Source of the DNA: Apostichopus californicus
Taxonomy: Eukaryota; Echinodermata; Holothuroidea; Aspidochirotida; Stichopodidae
Assembly: GCA_020650975.1 (NCBI GenBank)
Contig: JAIPMN010024936.1
Span: 1 to 20,569, forward strand
DNA length: 20,569 bases
Direction: 5' to 3'
Part shown: positions 1 to 9,249 of the stretch, one piece after another
Position numbering within the stretch: position 1 is the stretch's first letter
Layout: every line of letters starts with the position of its first letter
Made by a program: the position numbers and the translations under genes
Notes under the pieces: generated by a model
Database searches by the model: none
Told to the model about the DNA's origin: nothing
Seen by the model: the letters and a program-made list of their open reading frames with translations, nothing else

Positions 1-2584
1 TGTATTCATCCGCCGGTAATTTTACCGTGCGTTACTCACAGGATTAACCACGGTCAGCTGACCTGAATGGACCAATAGGATTTAGGAATCTTTACTAAGT
101 ATGAATGAAGAATAGTTAAATGAGTGAGATATTATGGTGCATTACATATAATTCCATTCATAAATGTACTTTCCTACCCTAGCTCTCTTTACTTCTCAAC
201 TGCACCACTTATAATTGATATGTAACAATGATTTAATCTTTGATCATGTTGAAGGTTGACATCTTATTGTGTTTGGCTGCCAGCTTTAAAGCAAGGTAAT
301 TTCTTAATAGAACTTTCTGTCAGTCTCTGGTAATACCAATTATCACCTTGTGGGAATATATTATCATATACCAATATTGCTTAATCGTATGCTCATCTAG
401 TTATGTAAACTTCAAGCCCCATATACCATATTCTAAGGATACATTTGAAGCATAGAGGAGTGCTTAAATCACCCCATGTTCTCTTGTATCAAATGCTTGA
501 CAAAGTTCAGTGGTGCCTCACCAATCTGTTTCTAAAATGGGTTGGATAAAATGGGTCATATGGGGATGAGGAAAGTGCAATATGGTTCATGCTGGATATG
601 ATATAGCATTGACGTCTGTAGTGGTTTTGGCGAGCTTCTTCTTGGTTTCAGGGGAAAAGTCATCACCAAGAATAGTGGGAGCACATTTGGCGTCATGGAA
701 GGATGAAATGTTGCTTTTGATGGCTTAATCCAGTGCAGAACATTACACTAAAATACGTATAGCTAGACTGGTGGGTATCGGTAGAGTCTTGTTAACTTAA
801 TCGGGCCTTCAATCCTCAGTGCAGTGATTGCAGCTCAGTCGGGATACACAATGGCCAAAGTTTCATGCAATTGGAAAGATATTAATGATGATCAAATAAA
901 ACTTAACCTTCACCTGCCCATTTTTAGAGGGCCAGGACGTAGGCACGCCACAGCTAACCATGCACTTCGTCAACCCCAAAAACTTTAGCCCACAAATTAC
1001 CAGTAATCTGAACATACAACCTCAACTGCAACATTTTAAGAGGGCGCTATTCTATCCTGTTATACACCAATTTTAGTGTGTTTTGTGTTTCAGAAATCAC
1101 AGAACACACTGTTTAAATACATAACTCAATTACAGGACACCTAGATGTCCCCAATTACAAAAAATTGCCCCTCCCCAACTAGGTGTGTGTTCAAACACAG
1201 GTCCCTGATTGATGTGTCGGTTCAAGCACATGCACACAAATCATTTGTGTATAACGAATTTAGTGGGTTTTTGTTGTACTGTTTGAATGGGTACAGCTTT
1301 GTTAATATTACCGTCTCGTTTCAATCTGCTTAACGTTTCACTGTCCCCGTTTCACAGTACCCCGTGTGATGGAACAATCTGATATAATTTGTTTTCAGAT
1401 TATTTCACTTTCTGTCAAAGGCGATATAATTGTAAATAAACAGACTTTTATAATCAGAAAATCAGTTTAATAACTTGGTTTATAAATGACATAATTTCGT
1501 TGCTTAACTAACCATGCTGTACATTTCGAAGCGGTTATAGATAGATCAACTATAAACGAGGTCGAGTCATCTTCAATTTTTTGGCTAACAAGCATCTCAA
1601 TAACATACCAAACGTTTTTTAATAACAGTTGGGAGAGGTGAGGATGGCATACGTTCTTGGTACCCCCCTTACACTCCCTCCCCATCCCCGTCTCCTCTCT
1701 CTGTACAACTATTTGTGTCATTAGGCAAAACGAATGTCTTAAACGTAAAATAACGGATATATGGTTGTTGGTTGGTTGTTTCCTCTGAGATATTATGACA
1801 GCTTGTATCATTCTGGCCCCTTCTTCTGCTCAGAAAATTGTTCGTTTCCGAAATCCGACATTGATACAAGTACTTATCCAACTAAGGGAACTGGTCATGA
1901 TTCCAATACTTTCGCCGAGTTGATAAGAAACCAGCAAATGGTATATCAGCAGCTGATATATTTAGTCCTTACGTAATTATTTAAACGTGTTTTTTTTTAT
2001 ATAGGACGTATCAGAACATCGTGTGAATACACAACTGACAAAAGCGTAGGCAGTAAAAGCAAATGGTGTGGGCGTTTGGTATTTTATATATAGTTGATAA
2101 CTCTAGCGCATCATTTTTCCATACAATAGTAATATACTATGGAATTGCGGAGTAAAGTTCAGCATAGGTTACACAAAGAGGCCGAGCATTACCATGTGTG
2201 TTGGGAGGTTGGTGGCAAAATTCATCAACCATCAATTTCTCTCCTAAATATACAATCGTTATGAGTAGTCTCAGAGCAAAAGTTATTTTTTAGGGGGATG
2301 GGGTGGAGTGAGTGGGGCATGGGGGTTGGTTTAAAGGTTACGAGGGAGAAGCAACATGGGCAATAACTATCAACATTTACTCAACGGACTGTTTTAATTA
2401 CGGACAGCTTGAACCGGGTCGATATCTTTTGCAACGGACAATTCTGTTCCCTGACGTCACTGGGTATATTCATCTTGACTGTCCGTTGGGAAGATTCAGG
2501 ATACTGTAAGATGATATAAAGGGATCGTCTTTAAGACCTTGAAAAATAACTTTAGGGAGAATTTGTTTGTCTTGATAATAAAAG
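1..2584. other. Left flank, no gene seen
   Basis: AT-rich non-coding flank. All open frames are short (under about 115 codons), lack recognisable motifs and overlap each other on both strands. A C/T-rich stretch lies near 1660-1705. A small cluster with inverted CAACGGACA-type repeats lies at 2392-2488 and is listed separately. No tRNA, rRNA or transposon-protein similarity was recognised. The stretch ends at the TAA that precedes the left terminal repeat of the transposon, so it is the genomic sequence into which that element inserted. Confidence 0.6.
2392..2488. repeat. Short CAACGGAC repeat cluster with CRE-like site
   Basis: CAACGGACT at 2392-2400 and CAACGGACA at 2432-2440 are direct copies. 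TGTCCGTTG at 2480-2488 is the exact reverse complement of the second, giving a 9 bp inverted pair with a 39 bp loop. A perfect TGACGTCA (the CREB/ATF consensus) lies in the loop at 2452-2459. This could be a regulatory cluster or chance. No adjacent gene supports a promoter call. Confidence 0.25.
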
Positions 2585-2587
2585 TAA

Positions 2588-2951
2588 TAGTCGGGTCAAT
2601 ATATGACAAAAATGGCCTCAACCTCAAAAAAATTGCAACAAAAGGTTTTTTTTGCTTTAAGTCGCTCTATAGGTTACTGACATTTCCAGAAAAAAAGTCT
2701 CCCAAAATCGGACCCCGGGAAAGGGGATAATTTGCATAATTCCAAAATGGCGGACCCCAAAGGCTTCAATGTACAGAAAATCTCCTCATGCTCAATTTTG
2801 GCCTTTGAAATGTGTTACTAACCTATAGGAACATGATGCCAAACTACATATTGAGCACATTTTCAATGTTATATGACGTCACCATAGGGTAGGAATGACG
2901 TATGTGACCCAAAATTAACATATATCAGCCGATTAGGTTGAAATTAACGCA
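2588..2951 (+). repeat. Left terminal inverted repeat
   Basis: This repeat of about 360 bp matches the reverse complement of 6198-6552 along its whole length, at roughly 85-90% identity by eye, with small indels. Near-identical blocks include the outer TAGTCGGGTCAATAT and the stretch ending at the GGTTGAAATTAAC inner edge. Three transcription-factor-like words are kept in both repeats: octamer ATTTGCAT (2730-2737), YY1-like AAAATGGCGG (2744-2753) and CRE TGACGTCA (2874-2881). Its inner edge abuts the coding region almost directly: conserved protein sequence begins near 2960. Confidence 0.92.
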
Positions 2952-2954
2952 TAT

Positions 2955-3310
2955 TGCACTAGTCATTACCTTCGACCAGCCTTTATTTTGGAAAGCGTCA
3001 GAAGTCATTCACAATGCTCCAGAGGATAGCCCGTTGAAAGAAGTTGTACTGATGCTGGGGAGTTTCCACACTCTGATGAATTTGCTTGGAGCCATTGGTA
3101 CACTGATGCATGGCACTGGGTTGGCAAGTATCCTGGAGGAAATCTATGGTGGAAACGCAGTTAAACATATTTCGACTGGAAAGTCTGTGCAGAGAGCAAT
3201 CAGAGGTCACCTCCTGTTAGAAAAATGTTTGAATGGGATGCTGGTGTCAGAAATCACGGACCAGGACTCGGAATTTGCAGATTTAGTCAATGAATGTGAA
3301 GAAACTTACA
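2955..3310 (+). CDS. Transposon protein, upstream conserved block (5' partial)
   Basis: This is the upstream part of the transposon gene. It reads openly from just inside the left repeat, and the same frame continues to 3363, but the sequence after 3310 is antisense material from an inverted insertion. It begins with a block containing DQPLFWKASEVI, then LGSFHTLMNLLGAIGTLM, then a glycine-rich GTGLASILEEIYGG segment and a KSVQRAIRGH segment. From memory these words are strongly conserved in a large group of uncharacterised invertebrate proteins that also carry the downstream nuclease and CXC domains. No function is known to me for this block; it looks helical. No in-frame ATG lies between the upstream stop (2905) and the first conserved words; the first is at 3052, inside conserved sequence. 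The real N-terminus is therefore either deleted or supplied by an exon not present here. Confidence 0.75.
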
Positions 3311-3588
3311 CCCAGTCCGTTGCATGGAGGTCTTTCTCCTCGCCGCACCAAGCTCTGATTTGATAGTAACACCTCAATGTGTGGAATTTCGTCGCTGACG
3401 CAGTCGGGGGTAGCCGTTCTGGAGTAACAAAACTTGTCGCAGAAGCAACCTTCTTCCTCAATACCTGATGTCTCAGCTTGGCTAGATCCTCTGTTGCTTT
3501 TCCACCAAAGAGTAACGCCATTGCTTTGTTTCCACATTGTTCAATAGTGTTAGATGTTTCACAAACGAACTGCACACGAAATTAGGTC
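3311..3588 (-). repeat. Inverted copy of the transposon's own 3' coding region
   Basis: This 278 bp is the reverse complement of 5262-5550, with about seven mismatches and one 11 bp gap (about 97% identity outside the gap). Read on the minus strand it is open and gives the same protein segment as residues 576-671 of the downstream CDS, with a few substitutions. It lies between two parts of the transposon gene and interrupts it. The match stops sharply at both ends. Leaving out exactly 3311-3588 puts the coding frames on its two sides in the same register, which indicates a clean insertion into a once continuous reading frame. Alternatively it might be removed as part of an intron, since GT and AG dinucleotides exist near both edges, but I see no strong splice consensus. 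Confidence 0.93.
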
Positions 3589-5795
3589 AGCTAGAAGAGA
3601 GAAAACGAGGGCTGGCTGAACGATCACGCACAAGCAAAGTCTGGCTCACCTATATGAAGATGGTCAAAGTTGCAAGGATGCTTATTTTGGCTGACCGACT
3701 TGGAATCTGGTCGAGGCACCTGTCTGCTGTTGGAGAATGCTTACCAATAGTTGGTGCTGCAGGTCACTTCAATTATCTCAAGTCAGCTTACATGTACTTG
3801 CAAAACATGAGCAATCTTGAAACCAGAAACCCAGAGGTGTTCCGAAAGTTTCAGGAAGGCTTCCATGTGATCCGTAGAACGGACCAGTGCTGGGCTGGTC
3901 TTGGTGCCGATCTCGTGATAGAGCAAACGCTAATGAGGTCGCTAAAATCCACAGGTGGACTTATCAGAGGATCTGGAATGACGGAGGAACAACGCACACT
4001 CTGGACAATGTCGTCACCAGTCTGTTCGGAGTACAACATTGCACTACAAGACTTCAACCATCATGCGTTCACGACGAGTGAGCAACACAAAGACAGTACA
4101 GAAGCAAGAATGACCAGAGACCATTCAGACTTAAGGAAGCTTGAAGAAAGGGTTCAGACATACAATCCGTTCTCAGCAGATGATGAGAGTTTTCGTAATA
4201 TCGTCACAGGAGTAGAGGCTACCCAGAATGTCAATGTGGATGACTTGTTCGTTGTTGGGCAGAGGATGGTTGACAAACTCGTCGGTCAACTTGCGTTTAC
4301 TTGCTCATTCAAACGGAAGGACAAAGCAAAGACACTTGGTGATGCATCTGCAGTCAAGATTTCAACGGAGGAATCAATTGACCCTGCACTGCTTTTCCAA
4401 AGACTCATTGTGATTTCGAGGGCTGGAGACCTATCCTTGGGAGATGTTCTGGAGTTCGAATTGAGTCCCTTTCCCCCTTCGCTTTTTGAAGCAAATGGTG
4501 TATTCCGGAAGCCAGACAAAGCACAGTTGGCGAGAGCTATTGAGGAGTTAGCTAATGGCCAGTCAGAGACAGCGATAACCAGTGATATCCCAAAGACTGA
4601 GAGTTATGTATTAGATGGCGGTTCACTGATGCATCGAGTTCCCTGGGACAAAGGCACTACATATGACACCATCGCCAACTGTTATGCAGATTTCACCCTT
4701 AGAAACTATGACACTGCAACTGTTGTCTTTGATGGGTACCAAGAGACACCATCTACCAAAGACAGCACTCACGAGAGACGGCAACACAGGCAGCACCCAC
4801 TGGTGAGCGTAACCCCTGGAGCAGTGTTCCGTGGGACAAAGGATGAGTTTCTCTCGAGGGGAAGTAACAAACAGGCACTAATCAACATGATAAGCAATAG
4901 GCTTCGAGAGAAAGGATGTCATGTAGTCAACTGTCAGGCAGATGCGGACTGTGACATTGTTCATGCCGCCATTGCAGCTTCCGAAACTGGAACAACTACT
5001 CTAGTTGGAGAAGACACCGACTTGTTGGTTCTTCTCCTGTTCTATATGAACCCAGAAAACAAAACTTTGTTCTTCCGGTCTGACAACAAATCCAGGCACC
5101 AAGTTCGAGTTTATAACATTAATGAGCTCAAACTTCTGCTGGGTCAAACCATGTGCTCTCACTTGCTGTTCATCCATGCTTTCACGGGGTGTGACACGAC
5201 ATCTCGCATATTTGGTGTGGGGAAGAAGTCGTTGTTCCAGAAGATTGTCAAGGGGGACAAAGACCTAGTTTCGTGTGCAGTTCGTTTTGAGAGTGTCGGA
5301 GAAACATCTGACACTATTGAACACTGTGGAAACAAAGCAATGGCGTTACTCTTTGGTGGAAAAGCAACAGAGGATCTAGCCAAGCTGAGACATAAAGTAT
5401 TGAGGAAGAAGGTTGCTTCTGCGACAAGTTTTGTTACTCCAGAACGGCTACCCCCGACTGCGTCAGCGACGAAATTCCACTCATTGAGGTGTTACTATCA
5501 AATCAGAGCTTGGTGCGGCGAGGAGAAAGACCTCCATGCAACGGACTGGGGCTGGAAGCTTGAGAACAATCTATTCAAGCCTGTAATGTGTGACAAGTCG
5601 CCTGCCCCTGACTGCTTACTCAAGGTTGTACATTGTAACTGTCAAACGGCGTGCACAACGAGGCGGTGTACTTGTCGAGGGTATGGATTACCCTGCACAG
5701 CAGCATGTGGACCATGCCAAGTGGATTTCTGTGAGAACCCCTTTTACCAGACACTGGGACCAGACATTGAATCCGATGATGACGTTGACGTGTAG
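3537..5795 (+). CDS. Academ-like transposon protein: FEN1-like nuclease plus CXC domain
   Basis: A 752-residue open frame. The first 17 residues come from the inverted insertion read antisense, so the apparent ATG at 3537 is not the native start. Genuine sequence begins near residue 18. Residues 30-260 form a conserved helical region of unknown function, including RTSKVWLTYM, GHFNYLKSAYMYL and GADLVIEQTLMRSLKSTGG. Residues about 355-575 resemble the PIN/FEN1/XPG nuclease fold. The motifs are VLDGG (D360), VFDGYQETPSTKDSTHERR (D399; compare FEN1 VFDGKPP then ERR), CQADADCD (D469, D471), GEDTDLL (D493, D495) and FTGCDTTSRIFGVGKKS (D553), the last matching the FEN1 GSDY...GIGPK element. All seven metal-binding acids thus have counterparts. 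Residues 700-734 form a nine-cysteine cluster (C700, 702, 706, 711, 713, 720, 724, 727, 732), a tesmin/TSO1-type CXC zinc domain that probably binds DNA. The tail is acidic (ESDDDVDV). The likely role is cleavage or processing of transposon DNA in the nucleus. Host domestication is possible but not supported here. Confidence 0.88.
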   Translation: MFNSVRCFTNELHTKLGQLEERKRGLAERSRTSKVWLTYMKMVKVARMLILADRLGIWSRHLSAVGECLPIVGAAGHFNYLKSAYMYLQNMSNLETRNPEVFRKFQEGFHVIRRTDQCWAGLGADLVIEQTLMRSLKSTGGLIRGSGMTEEQRTLWTMSSPVCSEYNIALQDFNHHAFTTSEQHKDSTEARMTRDHSDLRKLEERVQTYNPFSADDESFRNIVTGVEATQNVNVDDLFVVGQRMVDKLVGQLAFTCSFKRKDKAKTLGDASAVKISTEESIDPALLFQRLIVISRAGDLSLGDVLEFELSPFPPSLFEANGVFRKPDKAQLARAIEELANGQSETAITSDIPKTESYVLDGGSLMHRVPWDKGTTYDTIANCYADFTLRNYDTATVVFDGYQETPSTKDSTHERRQHRQHPLVSVTPGAVFRGTKDEFLSRGSNKQALINMISNRLREKGCHVVNCQADADCDIVHAAIAASETGTTTLVGEDTDLLVLLLFYMNPENKTLFFRSDNKSRHQVRVYNINELKLLLGQTMCSHLLFIHAFTGCDTTSRIFGVGKKSLFQKIVKGDKDLVSCAVRFESVGETSDTIEHCGNKAMALLFGGKATEDLAKLRHKVLRKKVASATSFVTPERLPPTASATKFHSLRCYYQIRAWCGEEKDLHATDWGWKLENNLFKPVMCDKSPAPDCLLKVVHCNCQTACTTRRCTCRGYGLPCTAACGPCQVDFCENPFYQTLGPDIESDDDVDV
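5262..5550 (+). repeat. Source copy of the inverted internal duplication
   Basis: This 289 bp encodes residues 576-671 of the nuclease/CXC protein, the linker between the FEN1-like core and the cysteine cluster. It includes HCGNKAMALLFGGKATEDL. It reappears in inverted orientation at 3311-3588. The source copy stays in frame with the rest of the gene, so it is the parent. The two copies could pair as a stem of about 275 bp across a 1.67 kb loop in single-stranded DNA or RNA. Confidence 0.93.
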
Positions 5796-5911
5796 AATAC
5801 ATAGGTATGTGTGACCCTGTTGCACCAGGTTAATTGTTATATCCTCAGAATGCTGGTCCTAATGTTTATGTCATTCATCCACAACATCCTAATGTCATCT
5901 GAAATGTTACG

Positions 5912-6078
5912 TGTATAGCCCAAGGGCACAACCACTTGGAGGCTCACGCCCAAACCTCATGTGGAACCTCAACTTCTGGCAGAGAAACGAAAACTTATCG
6001 GGGGCTTGAGCGCCTCCAACACAATCTGACTGGGACCCCCTTACCTTTTATACGTGGTTGCGCCCTTGGTATAGCTAC
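5912..6078. repeat. Imperfect inverted repeat in transposon 3' region
   Basis: The left arm at 5912-5935 (TAGCCCAAGGGCACAACCAC core) matches the reverse complement of 6054-6078 (GTGGTTGCGCCCTTGGTATA core) with a few gaps. A second inner pair is TTGGAGGC (5936-5943) against GCCTCCAA (near 6012). The whole could fold into a long hairpin, or be a small MITE-like insertion of about 165 bp inside the larger transposon. It sits between the stop codon and the right terminal repeat. No AATAAA polyadenylation signal was seen between 5796 and 6197. Confidence 0.5.
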
Positions 6079-6197
6079 TTGAAAATGAGCATCAATTGGT
6101 TGCTGACGTAATTCGATGTCGTTTCTACTTCATGAACATGTCAATTCGAGTATGTTCCATTCTATGTATTACATCTGCCTGGTTTCATTTGAAAATT

Positions 6198-6552
6198 ATG
6201 TGTTAATTTCAACCTAATCGGCTGATATATGTTAATTTTGGGTCACATACGTCATCCCTACCCTATGGTGACGTCATATAACATTGAAAATGTGCTTATT
6301 TGGTATTCTGGCATCATGTTCCTATAGGTTAGTAATACATTTCATATGCCAAAATTGAAGTATAAGGAGGTTTGCGGTACATTGAAGCCTTTGGGGTCCG
6401 CCATTTTGGAATTATGCAAATTAACCCCTTTCCCGGGGTCCGATTTTGGGAGACTTTTTTTCTGGAGATGTCAGTAACATATAGAGTGACTTAAAGCAAA
6501 AAAACCTTTTGTTGCAATTTTTTTGAGGTCAAATCCTATATTGACCCGACTA
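6198..6552 (-). repeat. Right terminal inverted repeat
   Basis: Reverse complement of the left repeat. It runs from the inner edge near ATGTGTTAATTTC to the outer tip ATATTGACCCGACTA, followed by TAA. The CRE (6269-6276), YY1-like (6399-6407) and octamer (6414-6421) words seen in the left repeat recur here in mirrored order. About 400 bp of 3' sequence separates it from the end of the transposon gene, whereas the left repeat is almost flush with coding sequence. Confidence 0.92.
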
Positions 6553-6559
6553 TAAAGGA

Positions 6560-8280
6560 GTCGAAGATAGATTGAACTAGAATTTGCCTATGTAGATTTG
6601 CCATAAATATTATATAGTACTTAGATTATAGTTGAACATCACCGAGATATCACAGAGCGGCTACATATCTGTTCGTACTTTTGTGTACAAATGAAATGTT
6701 CCTTTCTATGTGGATGATAACTTCAATCGTTCTTTATTCCAAGTAGATATTCACACGGAGAATACCAGTCAAACGTTCATGATTTGTTATCATGTGGAAA
6801 ATGAGACAAAATATTTCATTCTCTGTTACTGACGCACAACATGAACACATTTGATGATTCATCGAACTGAAATCTATCAATATGGATGGTTTACCTTTCC
6901 TGTCTTCCTCTTCGTAATGCTCCTGCTAGCGAAACTTTCCGCATGCTGATTGTGTATCTGTGTTTTCTGTGTATTATAGGATGCCTTTACAAATATTTCC
7001 TTTTCATAAAAGTATTATATAGTACTTCGATAAGTGTTTAAACTCATGGGGACGACTCACATCGGAGACAAATCTGGCCGTAATTTTGCGTACAATCAGC
7101 TGTTTGTGGATATGTATCATAGATTCAAGCGTTATACATTCCAAGTAGAATTATCACATGGAGATTATCCATCGTAAGTTCATGATTTGTTTTCAATCCT
7201 AATTAAGCTAAGATTTCATAATGAACAGATTTTCCATTTTTCTGGTTTAGTTTTTGTTTTGTTCCTGCTAACGACATTTCCCAGATAAATGTTTATATTT
7301 GTATCGTCAAGGAGGACCAACTATCACATCAACAGTTTGTTATTTGGTTGTAGGAGATGAGCTTTTCTTTCCATATTAATATTATATAGTACTTAGATTA
7401 TATTTAATCGAATTTGGGTAGTTCAATCCTAATCTTTTAACGGGACGGGCCATTGTAAAAAAAATTGCGGCAACATCGTTAACGCACAGTTTAAAGACAG
7501 TCGAATATTTATTGAGACGAAATCTTGCAATGTAGTGATTTTTCGCTTTCTATATCATTCTTCGTAATGTTCCTGCTAGCGTCGTTTTCCAAAGGGAACT
7601 GATTGATATTTTTTATAGTGAAGATGGATCAACTATCACGTCATCCTGTTCTTATTCAAAGTTTTATGCCTTCTCTGATATTTCTTTTTCATAAATATTA
7701 TATAGAAGTACTTAGATTTGAGTAGAATGTCACCGAGCTGTGTCACACCGGAGACATATCTGTCCGTACGTTTTTGTACGATGGGATGCTTTTTTTCAGA
7801 TATGGATTCAATCGTTATTTATTTAAAGTAGATACTCACACGGAGGTTTTCCAGCCCTAAACATTCTACAGGAACGCGACACTGCAACATTAATCTGCGG
7901 TAGTTAACATACAGCGTGTAAAAGCAGTTGGAAATTTCTGTAAACTAGCATTATTCAATATGGAGACTTCCCTTCTTCCCGGTTTATTTGTCGAAATGTT
8001 CCTGGTAACATCTTTTCCCGAGGGCACTGAATGGATTTGTTTGTCAAGATGAACCGACTGTCAGATGAAAAGATTGTTTTCGGTTTTCGGTTGTGGGATA
8101 TTTGGGATGTTGGTTGTGGGATAATTTACTTTGATACCAAAGCAGAGTAATAAAACGGAAACTGTCCTTTGTTCATCTAGAATTTTGGTTTTTCAATCCT
8201 AAACTTTTAACTGGAAAGTTACATTGCAGAATATGTCTGCGGAAAGTTAACGAACCGCTTAAAATCAGTTGAATATATGT
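6560..8280. repeat. Decayed tandem repeat array, about four units
   Basis: Recurring words in the same order mark diverged units of 310-430 bp. The word TATTATATAGTACTT (or a close variant) starts at 6608, 7013, 7380 and 7696. A CGGAGACA..TCTG.CCGTA block lies near 6650, 7060 and 7740. A CCAAGTAGA..TCACACGGAG block lies near 6740, 7140 and 7825. TTCAATCCTAA(A/T)CTTTTAAC lies near 7422, 7855 and 8190. TGTTCCTGCTAGCG lies near 6917, 7258, 7567 and 7996. ACCAACTATCACATCA lies near 7316, 7626 and 8050. Units have many indels and no open reading frame, so this looks like an old satellite-like or repeat-derived array. It begins within about 50 bp of the transposon's right end. Confidence 0.75.
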
Positions 8281-8289
8281 TGTAGTTGA

Positions 8290-9240
8290 ATTTAGTGGCA
8301 ATCCTCGTTACGGAAAAACCTTACGGTGCACATCTTCTTTATTGTTGCCGGATGTATTGGGGTCCACGAGTATACAATCATATAAATTGAATATCAAACC
8401 GCTTCGATTGCTTCATAATATTGAGTACATATTTACGTTGAGCAGCAGTCATCACTACGCCTCTCTCGAAGTATATCAAATAAGAAGGGTCTTGGATGTG
8501 ACTATAACCTCGTGAACGTTGGCAATATGATTTTCGACATATTCATTGTAAAGTGGTATAAAGTGAATCGTGTCTTGCCTTATAGCATCTCATATTTAAG
8601 GTTCCCGTAGACTGTTAAACCAGATGAAACATTGACTAAAGGTAGATTATACGTTTAAACAGTGAACACGTATCAAATGATACGTGTATGTATGAATTGT
8701 GTTAGTATCTTTGATCAGTGAGAAATATTCATCAATACAGCCTCTGAATATTGTTCATTTTTCATATTGTTCAAATTCATTCACAGAGGGGAAAGTAAAA
8801 ATCTACTAAGTGTGAATAGTCTATTGTTACCTGGATAAGTGAAAGTATAAAGTGATTCTGTGTCATATTCGTTAAACGAAAACACCTATTCATGAGAGTT
8901 TATATATGCTGATTTGTACAATGTTTCTATTTATACGCAACTGGCATTGTGTGGGTATTTCTATTCTTTTACAAAGTAATAATATAACAATTGTAAAACA
9001 ACGCTTAATCTTTCGGAGAAGTTTCTTAATTATACCTTATTGAAATATCAATTTCTTTGCTGTCACAATAAACAAGGAAATGAATATTAAGCACCATACT
9101 ACAGACGGTCAAGTGAAGACCATGCATGTATAAATTATACAGAAGGCGAACGGTTCAGATAGTGATACATATAGTAGGTCATAAACTTTGACTCTATAAT
9201 TATACTTTCATATAGCCGTCAAGTATGCTTAATAATTGTG
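8290..9240. other. AT-rich intergenic stretch, nothing recognised
   Basis: No open frame of note, no repeat shared with the rest of the window and no RNA gene was seen. The composition is AT-rich with ordinary A/T runs. Confidence 0.55.
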
Positions 9241-9249
9241 AATGCTTTT

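Larger units (their letters stand above)
2585..6555 (+). mobile_element. Academ-like DNA transposon with long TIRs
   Basis: A 3,965 bp DNA transposon (2588-6552) is bounded by matching inverted repeats that begin TAGTCGGGTCAATAT at both outer ends, with TAA on each side (2585-2587 and 6553-6555) as the likely target duplication. If the tips are read as GTCGGG instead, the duplication would be TA. One plus-strand gene fills the interior. Its product has a FEN1/XPG-like nuclease domain and a C-terminal CXC cysteine cluster. As I recall the literature, XPG-type nuclease plus Cys8 zinc finger plus 3-4 bp target duplications is the description of the Academ superfamily, so that is my best placement. 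The interior carries an inverted self-duplication and lacks any start codon ahead of the first conserved block, so this copy is probably non-autonomous. The termini are still well preserved. That it is a TIR transposon is secure; the superfamily name is less so. Confidence 0.9.

Noticed and set aside
2998-3210. Minus-strand open frame inside the transposon gene
   Set aside because: It overlaps the conserved plus-strand block and has no recognisable motif; it is an antisense shadow.
3306-3575. Minus-strand frame encoding GGKATEDLAKLRH-type sequence, as a separate gene
   Set aside because: It is the inverted copy of the downstream coding region, not an independent gene.
6560-8280. CRISPR-like array
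   Set aside because: The repeats are long, diverged and variable in spacing, and the context is eukaryotic.
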